DNA of 7,532 bases from an uncultured Erysipelotrichaceae bacterium (GTDB lineage Bacteria > Bacillota_I > Bacilli_A > Erysipelotrichales > Erysipelotrichaceae): contig CAKUTY010000066.1 in NCBI GenBank assembly GCA_934692455.1, positions 1 to 7,532 of the forward strand. The letters are read 5' to 3'. Under the pieces are notes generated by a model, which searched no databases, was not told the origin of the DNA, and saw only the letters and a list, made by a program, of their open reading frames with translations. A program made the translations under genes and the position numbers. Of this stretch, positions 1 through 5,978 are shown one piece after another (the stretch's first letter is position 1; each line of letters opens with the position of its first letter).

Positions 1-966
1 ATAATCCTCAATAGTATATCTTCTATTCATCTTCTTAAGAATACTATTAGAACCAGACTGAACAGGCAAATGAATATAAGGACAAATATTCTTATTATTC
101 TTAATCGCCATAATCATATCGTCATTAAAATCCCAAGGATGTGAAGTCATAAAACGAACTCTATTGATACCAGTCTTAGCTACCTCAGTCAATAAAGTTG
201 CGAAATCATAACCCAACTTTAAATCCTTACCATAGGCATTAACATTTTGACCAAGCAAACACACTTCCTTATAACCAGTATCCTTAAGTTCTTGTACTTC
301 CTTAACAACATCCTCAAGTAATCTACTTCTCTCCTTACCACGAGTATAAGGGACGATACAATAAGTACAGAACTTATCACAACCATACATGATATTTACT
401 GAAGCCTTATGACTTGATAAACGAGTAACTGGAACATTCTCAATTACCTCGCCCTGCTTAGAAAAGACCTCAACAGCCCTCTTCTTATTCGCATTATAGA
501 TGTCATAAATCATCTTAGGCAAAGAAGTAATATTATGAGTACCAAAAATAATATCTACTTGATGATACTTATCCAATAAAGTGGTAACCGTTTTCTCCTC
601 TTGAGCCATACAACCGCAGATTCCAATAAGCATCTCAGGTCTTTCTCTTTTTAGTCTTTTTAAAGCACCAACTTCACCAAAAACCTTATCCTCAGCACCC
701 TCTCTAATAGCACAAGTATTAATCAAGACGATATCAGCATCCTCTTCACTTGTTGTTTCTGTAAAACCAAGTTCCTCCAAAAGACCCGCAATAGTCTCTG
801 AATCTCTAAAGTTTGCCTGACAACCATGAGTCTTAATTAGATACTTCTTATCCTTTCCTAGATTCAAATATTTTTCATCGACATTATATGTTAGTCTAGC
901 AATCTCTTCTGTGTTATTTCTTCTTCTAGCTTCCTTAATATTAGGTAAAATATAATCTTTCTTCAT
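1..966 (-). CDS. miaB: tRNA-2-methylthio-N6-dimethylallyladenosine synthase MiaB (3' end beyond window)
   Basis: MiaB is a radical-SAM enzyme that adds a methylthio group to N6-isopentenyl-adenosine 37 of tRNAs reading UNN codons, in the cytoplasm. The first 322 codons are present. Residues 1-40 are the N-terminal extension seen in Firmicutes MiaB. The UPF0004 domain follows, with its three cluster cysteines at C49 (THGCQAN), C85 (NTCAIRE) and C119 (CGCMAQ). The radical-SAM CxxxCxxC is C196/C200/C203 in YGCDKFCTYCIVPYTRG, which separates MiaB from MtaB and RimO. The rest of the SAM barrel and the TRAM domain lie off the window. The start is ATG 966 or the in-frame ATG at 972; an in-frame TAG abuts 972, so nothing longer is possible. 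Neither start has a clear Shine-Dalgarno, and a terminator ends about 20 bases upstream, which is odd for a conserved gene. Family assignment is very secure; the exact start is less so. Confidence 0.96.
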   Translation of the reverse strand, partial: MKKDYILPNIKEARRRNNTEEIARLTYNVDEKYLNLGKDKKYLIKTHGCQANFRDSETIAGLLEELGFTETTSEEDADIVLINTCAIREGAEDKVFGEVGALKRLKRERPEMLIGICGCMAQEEKTVTTLLDKYHQVDIIFGTHNITSLPKMIYDIYNANKKRAVEVFSKQGEVIENVPVTRLSSHKASVNIMYGCDKFCTYCIVPYTRGKERSRLLEDVVKEVQELKDTGYKEVCLLGQNVNAYGKDLKLGYDFATLLTEVAKTGINRVRFMTSHPWDFNDDMIMAIKNNKNICPYIHLPVQSGSNSILKKMNRRYTIEDY

Positions 967-992
967 ACCCATCTATTTTAACATCAAAACCA

Positions 993-1020
993 TAAAAAAA
1001 TACCAAGCTAAGCTTGGTAT
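993..1020 (-). terminator. Rho-independent terminator after the ferredoxin gene
   Basis: On the minus strand the arms ATACCAAG and CTTGGTAT form an 8-bp stem around a 5-base loop (up to 10 bp if the loop is ignored), followed directly by seven T (1000-994). It lies 16 bases after the ferredoxin stop codon. A small hairpin (ATCAA/TTGAT, 1032-1019) sits immediately before it and shares two bases with it. It should end the transporter-ferredoxin transcript, just before miaB. Confidence 0.88.
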
Positions 1021-1036
1021 CAACTCATTGATATTA

Positions 1037-1210
1037 TTATTGAGAAATTGCACCTGTTGGGCAAGTACCGCAACAAGCACCACAATCAATACAAGTATCT
1101 TCGTTTACTTGGCACTTTCCATCAGCATCAAGATTTAAAGAGCCTGTAGGACAAACATCAGTACAAGCACCGCATCCTACACAAGTATCAGTATCAATTC
1201 TTACTGGCAT
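1037..1210 (-). CDS. 2[4Fe-4S] ferredoxin (57 aa)
   Basis: This is a small soluble electron carrier of the clostridial type, 57 residues long, as is usual for the family. Two complete cluster motifs of the form CxxCxxCxxxCP are visible. The first is C10, C13, C16, C20-P21 and the second is C40, C43, C46, C50-P51, each followed by TG. C33 and C47 are extra cysteines. The protein is acidic, and in this family each cluster takes three cysteines from one motif and the fourth from the other. An AGGAGG ribosome binding site at 1225-1220 lies 9 bases before the ATG, so strong translation is expected. The gene ends in tandem TAA TAA and is followed by a terminator. It starts 34 bases after the anion transporter stop and is probably co-transcribed with it. 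Its redox partner is not shown by the sequence. It was missed by length-limited gene calling but is certain. Confidence 0.96.
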   Translation of the reverse strand: MPVRIDTDTCVGCGACTDVCPTGSLNLDADGKCQVNEDTCIDCGACCGTCPTGAISQ

Positions 1211-1244
1211 GTATTAGATCCTCCTTCTTTCTTATAATTATAGC

Positions 1245-2714
1245 CTAAATAGCCATAAAAATAGCACCTAGATTATAACCCAACAAACTAATTACGATAA
1301 TAGAAACGACCGCAAAAACACCACCCCAGACAAACATTGACTTACTATCAGTCCATCCAGAACCAATCGCAACCGTATTAATAGTAGATTGCCCAGCTGG
1401 CGTCATATTGCAAATACCAGCACTAAAACCAATCAAACAAATAGCAGCTGGAATACAAATTGTCCCTTTGGGAAGTGACGATAACACTGTAAGCATAATT
1501 GAAGAAACAACAGTTGTAGTAACAATATTACTAGAAAAATTAGTCTCAATTACAGCCCAAGCTACAAAGAAGAACACAAGAACACTAACCGACAAACCAC
1601 TGGCAACAGGTCCCATCATATCAGATAACCAAGTAGAAATACCTAAGTCCTTATTAGTAAGTGTTGCCCCAACTAAAGTAGCAGCAGCTGTCATCAAAAT
1701 AGAACCCCACATAACACCCTTAGTAGTTGCCTCTTTAAAGTTTAATAATGGCTTACCATCAAAAGAAATCACAAACATCAAGATACAGCCAAGAAGTGGT
1801 GGCATCGCTGTTGTCATGCCATTAATCAAGGCATAATACTCAGGCATTGCATTCTTTACAAGAGATGGTGAAATCCATAAGAAGACAACCAAAACCAAAA
1901 CAGAAATAATAGCCAACTCAGAAGCATCAGCCTTAGCTATACTTCCTTTTAAACTAATTGCCTTAGCAGTATCAATATTCTTAATATCATCAGGTCTATA
2001 AATAAACTTAAAGATTAAAACAAGAAAAACCAATAAAACAACACCAGTAGGAATACCAAAGGCCATATATTCAAAAGCACTAATAGGATAACCAATTTCA
2101 CTACCCGCAAAATAACTCATCGCCAAAGTTGGCCAAACATGGCCAATAGGTGTCATACCTGAAGACAATGAGATACAAAAAGCAGTTCCCATCATCAGCA
2201 TATTACCAGTCTTACTACCCTTTTTAATATCTAATACCTTATAGATATCTTCAAGAAATGGTAAGAAAGCTACAAACAACACTGAAGGTGAAATAAATAG
2301 GCCAATGAAAGTAATCGCACCAAACAAGAAACATACAAAGTGCCAAGGTCCCTTTCTAGCCACCTTATTAGTAATAAAAGCGATAGTGATTCTTCTTACA
2401 AAATTAGTCTGAGACAAAGGATATACAAGAATAAAAGTAAACAACAGGAAAGCCACGGTTGAATTACCAAACGATCCTTGTAGCATCTTATTAAAACCAT
2501 AAGATGGAAGTAATCCTATCATGAATAATGAAATAAGCGATGGCCAATCAATAGACACATTAATCCACATGATAAGTGAGGCAAAAAAGATACCTATTGC
2601 CCACAATGCCTCATGAGACAAACCCCAGGTCATATCTGGCAACAAATAGAAAAATAAGATTACTAACATCGAAACAAGTAACGATATATTTCTCTTAGTA
2701 AATAAATTCTTCAT
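1245..2714 (-). CDS. SLC13/DASS-like anion permease
   Basis: This is a 489-residue integral membrane protein with many hydrophobic segments, best placed in the divalent anion:Na+ symporter (DASS/SLC13, ion transporter superfamily) fold. Such proteins import dicarboxylates, citrate or sulfate with sodium. The fold is an inverted repeat, and both halves can be seen. The first half has an FISPSVLFVAFLPF hairpin (about 140-153) followed by SSGMTPIGHVWPTLA (184-198). The second has NFSSNIVTTTVV (392-403) followed by NMTPAGQSTINTVAIGSG (436-453). The second hairpin keeps an SN pair like the family's SNT sodium motif, whereas the first reads SPS. The substrate cannot be read from the sequence; citrate, a C4-dicarboxylate or another organic anion are all possible. 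The start is ATG 2714; an in-frame TTG directly before it is the less likely start. The gene follows aspS after an inverted repeat and precedes the ferredoxin gene. Confidence 0.82.
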   Translation of the reverse strand: MKNLFTKRNISLLVSMLVILFFYLLPDMTWGLSHEALWAIGIFFASLIMWINVSIDWPSLISLFMIGLLPSYGFNKMLQGSFGNSTVAFLLFTFILVYPLSQTNFVRRITIAFITNKVARKGPWHFVCFLFGAITFIGLFISPSVLFVAFLPFLEDIYKVLDIKKGSKTGNMLMMGTAFCISLSSGMTPIGHVWPTLAMSYFAGSEIGYPISAFEYMAFGIPTGVVLLVFLVLIFKFIYRPDDIKNIDTAKAISLKGSIAKADASELAIISVLVLVVFLWISPSLVKNAMPEYYALINGMTTAMPPLLGCILMFVISFDGKPLLNFKEATTKGVMWGSILMTAAATLVGATLTNKDLGISTWLSDMMGPVASGLSVSVLVFFFVAWAVIETNFSSNIVTTTVVSSIMLTVLSSLPKGTICIPAAICLIGFSAGICNMTPAGQSTINTVAIGSGWTDSKSMFVWGGVFAVVSIIVISLLGYNLGAIFMAI

Positions 2715-2723
2715 CAAAATAAT

Positions 2724-2729
2724 CTCCTT
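2724..2729 (-). promoter_or_regulatory. Ribosome binding site of the anion permease gene
   Basis: AAGGAG lies 9 bases before ATG 2714 and 6 bases before the in-frame TTG at 2717. Both spacings work. ATG is chosen because it is the stronger codon and adds no odd residue. Confidence 0.75.
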
Positions 2730-2731
2730 AC

Positions 2732-2762
2732 AATAAATGGCATGATATAGATGCCATTTATT
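2732..2762 (-). terminator. Perfect 12-bp inverted repeat between aspS and the permease gene; candidate weak terminator
   Basis: The arms AATAAATGGCAT and ATGCCATTTATT are exact reverse complements around a 7-base loop. On the minus strand the hairpin begins right after the aspS TAA and ends two bases before the permease AAGGAG. The only T-rich stretch on this strand (TTTATT) is inside the 3' arm, so termination would be weak. The plus strand has a better T-rich tail, but no plus-strand gene is seen. It could instead be a processing or attenuation hairpin that sets the ratio between aspS and the transporter. Confidence 0.5.
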
Positions 2763-4499
2763 TTACTTTTCTTTCACTATTAAGTCTAATGCGTCAAGTT
2801 GTTCCTGATCAACGCCACCTGGTGCATCAGCCATCAAATCATAAGCAGTTGCAGTCTTAGGGAAAGCCACAACATCCTTGATATTATCAGTACCACACAA
2901 GATCATGATAAGTCTTTCTAGACCAATGCCACAACCACACTCTGGTGGCATACCATATTGGAAAGCATCCAAGAAGAAACCAAATCTTTCTTTGGCTTGT
3001 TCTTCACTTAAACCTAGGGCCTTAAACACCTTAGCTTGAACATCTTGATCATGGATTCTAATAGCGCCACTTGATAATTCATAACCATTTAATACAAGGT
3101 CATAAGCTCTAGAGAAACAGTTACCCTTATCATCCTCAAGTTTTGCGATATCCTCATCTCTTGGACAAGAGAATGGGTTTGATGCAGCCTCATATCTTTG
3201 TCTATCATCACTCCATTCATACATTGGGAATTCTACAATCCACGCAAAACAGAACTTATTCTCATCAATTAAGCCTAGTTCCTTAGCAACCTTACAACGC
3301 AAAGCACCCAAAGCTACATCAGCAATTGACTTCTTATCAGCTACAAACAATAAGGTATCATTCTCACTTAAGCTAAATTCATTTCTCAAAGCGTTCTTTT
3401 CATCTTCACTCAAGAACTTAGCAATACCACCTGTAAAGTCATTATTTTCATACTTAACAAAAGCGACACCTTTTGCCTTATAAATCTTAACAAACTCAGA
3501 GAACTTATCTGTTTCCTTACGAGAGAAAGCGTGATTATCAACTTTGATAGCCTTAATAACACCGTTGTTTTCTAAACAAGTTTTAAATACTGAGAATTCA
3601 GAATTTCTAAACAATTCAGTTACATTATGTTGTAACATCTCAAATCTTAAATCTGGCTTATCACTGCCATACTTTTCCATCGCATCTAAGTACTTGATTC
3701 TTGGGAACTTTTCAAGTTCAATACCCTTAAGTTCCTTGAACACTTCATGCATACAGTCTTCAACAATCGCAAACAAGTCCTCTTCACTCGCAAAACTCAT
3801 TTCCATATCAATTTGTGTAAATTCAGGTTGTCTATCAGCTCTTAAGTCCTCATCTCTAAAACATCTAGCGATTTGGAAATAACGGTCCATACCTGAAATC
3901 ATCAACAATTGTTTATAGATTTGTGGAGATTGAGGTAAGGCATAGAACTTACCATTATATAAACGAGAAGGAACAAGATAGTCTCTAGCACCCTCTGGAG
4001 TAGACTTAGATAGAATTGGAGTTTCTACTTCAATAAAATCATGATCATGTAAAACTCTTCTAAAGATAGTAGTAACCTTATCTCTTAAAATTAAATTCTT
4101 TTGAAGCACAGGTCTTCTTAAGTCTAAGTAACGATACTTTAATCTTAAATCTTCTAGGGCATCAGTTTCATCCGCAATAATCATTGGTGTAGTCTTAGAA
4201 GAATTTAACACCTTAACTTCCTTAACTAAAACTTCAATCTCACCTGTCTCTAACTTAGGATTTGGTACTTCCTTAGCGCTAACCTCACCCTTTACCCATA
4301 AAACATATTCGTTTCTTACATCTTTGATATTCTCAGTATGAGCCTCATCAAAAGTAATTTGAGTAATACCATAACGGTCTCTTAAATCAATAAAGACAAT
4401 AGAACCAAGATTTCTTCTCTTTGAAACCCAACCAGCTAATTCTACTGTTTTACCTACATCATCTTTTCTTAATTGTCCACAAGTATGTGTCCTATACAT
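2763..4499 (-). CDS. aspS: Aspartyl-tRNA synthetase
   Basis: This class IIb enzyme charges tRNA-Asp with aspartate in the cytoplasm. At 578 residues it is the normal bacterial length. In order there is an OB-fold anticodon-binding domain (about 1-105, with GWVSKRRNLGSIVFIDLRDR), motif 1 (FIEVETPIL, 155-163), and the QSPQ loop (190-193). Motif 2 follows (207-233, with ARCFRDEDLRADRQPEFTQ), then the bacterial GAD insertion (roughly 285-410) and motif 3 (GCGIGLERL, 522-530). The OB-fold carries Leu at position 31, as in the discriminating E. coli enzyme, which hints at a tRNA-Asp-specific enzyme (inference). The usual HHPFT loop reads SNPFSCP here (440-446). The ATG abuts the TAA of hisS with no gap, and its Shine-Dalgarno (AGAGAGG, 4514-4508) lies inside hisS, so translation is coupled. 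Expression should follow the T-box upstream of hisS. Confidence 0.98.
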   Translation of the reverse strand: MYRTHTCGQLRKDDVGKTVELAGWVSKRRNLGSIVFIDLRDRYGITQITFDEAHTENIKDVRNEYVLWVKGEVSAKEVPNPKLETGEIEVLVKEVKVLNSSKTTPMIIADETDALEDLRLKYRYLDLRRPVLQKNLILRDKVTTIFRRVLHDHDFIEVETPILSKSTPEGARDYLVPSRLYNGKFYALPQSPQIYKQLLMISGMDRYFQIARCFRDEDLRADRQPEFTQIDMEMSFASEEDLFAIVEDCMHEVFKELKGIELEKFPRIKYLDAMEKYGSDKPDLRFEMLQHNVTELFRNSEFSVFKTCLENNGVIKAIKVDNHAFSRKETDKFSEFVKIYKAKGVAFVKYENNDFTGGIAKFLSEDEKNALRNEFSLSENDTLLFVADKKSIADVALGALRCKVAKELGLIDENKFCFAWIVEFPMYEWSDDRQRYEAASNPFSCPRDEDIAKLEDDKGNCFSRAYDLVLNGYELSSGAIRIHDQDVQAKVFKALGLSEEQAKERFGFFLDAFQYGMPPECGCGIGLERLIMILCGTDNIKDVVAFPKTATAYDLMADAPGGVDQEQLDALDLIVKEK

Positions 4500-5759
4500 T
4501 TATCTATCCTCTCTTTCTTCAAGATAATCAATTATTTCATCAAACTTGATTGTATTTTGTTGTTTAGTAATCGTATTCTTAATAGTAACCATACGATTAT
4601 TCATTTCATCCTCGCCAATAATCACAACATAAATGGCATGCTTACGATCACTTGACTTAAATTGTGACTTCATTGAACGATCATAATAATTTAATTCAGT
4701 AGTATAGAAGTTATTACGTAAAGTAGTAGCTACTTCTAAAGCATAAGAACTACCCTTTGTCATATCAATGACATAACAATCGATTTCTTCTTCAATTGGA
4801 GCCAAAGCATCCTCAGCCTTAGCCAAAATTAATAGACGTTCAAGTCCAATCGCAAAACCGATACCAGATAATTCAGGGCCACCTAATTGTTTAACCAAAT
4901 CATCATAACGACCACCCGCAAAGACAGTAGCTTGAGCGCCAGCACTTTCATCGGTTGAAACAACCTCGAATACTGTATCGGTATAATAATCTAAGCCTCT
5001 TACAAGTGAATCTTCCACAACATACGGAATCTCTAATACATCCAAATATCCTTTTACCTTTTCAAAGTATTCCTTTGCTTCATCAGTTAGATAATCCTTC
5101 ATCTTAGGAGCATTCCTTACAAAATCCTTATCTCTATCAATCTTACAATCTAAGATTCTTAGAGGATTTTTAACTAAACGATTCTTACAATCCTCACAAA
5201 GATCTTCCTTATAGCTTTCAAAGTGTGCCTTTAAAGCGTTAGCATAATTAACTCTAGATACGCTATCACCCAAGGTATTAATCAACACCTTAACATTTGA
5301 TAAGCCTACTAACTTGATATAGTTATAACCTAGGGCAATAGTTTCTGCATCAACCAAAGGTGACTTTTCGCCAATATTTTCAATACCCATTTGAGTAAAT
5401 TGACGTTGTCTTCCTTTTTGAGGACGCTCATGTCTAAACATTTCTTCAATATAAGCTAACTTAACTGGAGTATCCATATATAGCTTATTTTGAATAACAC
5501 TTCTTACAATACCCGCAGTACCCTCAGGTCTTAAAGTATATAAGTCCTTATCATTAGGAGAAAAAGTATACATCTCCTTAGTTACCATATCACTGGTGTC
5601 ATTGTCTTTTCTAAAAACGCCTGCATATTCAAATACTGGTGTTTTCATTAGCTTGTAGCCATATAAATCAAGCATGATTCTAAATGAATCTTGAAGATCT
5701 TCGAAATTTTGTAGTTCTTCTGGCAATAAATCGTAAGTTCCTTTTACTGTTTGATACAT
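4500..5759 (-). CDS. hisS: Histidyl-tRNA synthetase
   Basis: This class IIa enzyme charges tRNA-His in the cytoplasm. At 419 residues it is the usual bacterial length. The N-terminus MYQTVKGTYDLLP is the family's opening. Motif 1 is around PVFEY (41-45), motif 2 is FRHERPQKGRQRQFTQ (108-123), and the histidine-specific signatures are LVRGLDYYTDTVFE (252-265) and AGGRYDDLV (281-289). Motif 3 is GIGFAIGLERLL (299-310), and the C-terminal anticodon-binding domain covers about 325-419. The start is ATG 5759, 6 bases after AAGGAG. A longer frame from 5795 would begin in the riboswitch terminator and adds twelve residues foreign to the family. The gene is first in a hisS-aspS operon, joined to aspS by abutting stop and start codons, and is controlled by the T-box leader directly upstream. 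Confidence 0.98.
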   Translation of the reverse strand: MYQTVKGTYDLLPEELQNFEDLQDSFRIMLDLYGYKLMKTPVFEYAGVFRKDNDTSDMVTKEMYTFSPNDKDLYTLRPEGTAGIVRSVIQNKLYMDTPVKLAYIEEMFRHERPQKGRQRQFTQMGIENIGEKSPLVDAETIALGYNYIKLVGLSNVKVLINTLGDSVSRVNYANALKAHFESYKEDLCEDCKNRLVKNPLRILDCKIDRDKDFVRNAPKMKDYLTDEAKEYFEKVKGYLDVLEIPYVVEDSLVRGLDYYTDTVFEVVSTDESAGAQATVFAGGRYDDLVKQLGGPELSGIGFAIGLERLLILAKAEDALAPIEEEIDCYVIDMTKGSSYALEVATTLRNNFYTTELNYYDRSMKSQFKSSDRKHAIYVVIIGEDEMNNRMVTIKNTITKQQNTIKFDEIIDYLEEREDR

Positions 5760-5765
5760 AATCCT

Positions 5766-5771
5766 CTCCTT
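5766..5771 (-). promoter_or_regulatory. Ribosome binding site that fixes the hisS start
   Basis: AAGGAG (followed by AGG) lies 6 bases before ATG 5759 and after the T-run of the T-box terminator. It supports 5759 over the in-frame upstream ATG at 5795, which lies within the terminator stem region. Confidence 0.88.
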
Positions 5772-5779
5772 ATGAAAAT

Positions 5780-5819
5780 AAAAAAGGTAGCACAAGGGTG
5801 CATATGCACGGTACCACCT
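5780..5819 (-). terminator. T-box intrinsic terminator of the hisS-aspS leader
   Basis: The arms AGGTGGTAC (5819-5811) and GTGCTACCT (5793-5785) pair over 9 bp including two G-U pairs. They enclose an inner GTGC/GCAC hairpin, and T-run 5785-5780 follows. The 5' arm is the T-box sequence itself, so this structure cannot coexist with the antiterminator (5820-5794). It should end transcription when charged tRNA prevails. Confidence 0.85.
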
Positions 5820-5957
5820 TATCTTTAACTTTAAGCTCTTAACGCGAGTAACGACCTATCTTTTCAATAGATTCTAAAGAAGTGTCACTTATATCTCTTA
5901 TTGAAACTTGCACCAAAACGTTTCTCTCTATAAACAAAAGATATAATCAGTTTCTTT
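5780..5957 (-). promoter_or_regulatory. T-box riboswitch leader controlling hisS-aspS
   Basis: This is a tRNA-sensing leader RNA that reads through when its cognate tRNA is uncharged. Stem I base pairs AAAGAA (5957-5952) with TTCTTT (5881-5876). Above it is the specifier loop, with ACTGAT on the 5' side (5951-5946) and AGTGACAC on the 3' side (5889-5882). A 10-bp helix follows (5945-5936 with 5899-5890), then an AGAGAG bulge region (5929-5924), and an apical hairpin GAAAC/GTTTC whose 12-base loop holds the canonical GGTGCAA (5914-5908). A second hairpin (5872-5854) may be Stem III. The T-box AAGGTGGTACCGTG (5820-5807) forms a textbook antiterminator: AAGG/CCTT, a 7-base bulge TGGTACC, and GTGC/GCAC. 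The specifier is GAC (Asp) or CAC (His), overlapping by one base. Class assignment is very secure; the cognate tRNA is not. Confidence 0.94.
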
Positions 5958-5970
5958 TATCGATAAAGAC

Positions 5971-5976
5971 ATTATA
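5971..5976 (-). promoter_or_regulatory. Candidate -10 box of the hisS-aspS promoter
   Basis: A perfect TATAAT lies two bases after the permease stop codon (TGA, 5981-5979) and about 14 bases before the base of T-box Stem I. Transcription would therefore start near 5964, as expected for a T-box leader. No good -35 hexamer is visible at 16-18 bases upstream, where the sequence belongs to the permease gene's last codons. Position and sequence support it; the weak -35 lowers confidence. Confidence 0.55.
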
Positions 5977-5978
5977 CA

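Noticed and set aside
1408..1836. Plus-strand open frame of 142 codons
   Set aside because: It is antisense to the anion permease gene, shows no recognisable domain, and reflects codon bias of the true gene.
2715..2717. TTG as the start of the anion permease gene
   Set aside because: It is in frame and reasonably spaced, but the ATG directly after it is stronger and also within range of the AAGGAG.
3544..3882. Plus-strand open frame of 112 codons inside aspS
   Set aside because: It is antisense to a conserved part of AspRS and has no family features.
4473..4655. Plus-strand open frame across the hisS-aspS junction
   Set aside because: It is short, antisense to two certain genes and has no protein-like features.
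5760..5795. Twelve-residue upstream extension of hisS from an in-frame ATG at 5795
   Set aside because: It begins inside the T-box terminator region, has no ribosome binding site, and the added residues do not match the family, while ATG 5759 follows a good AAGGAG.
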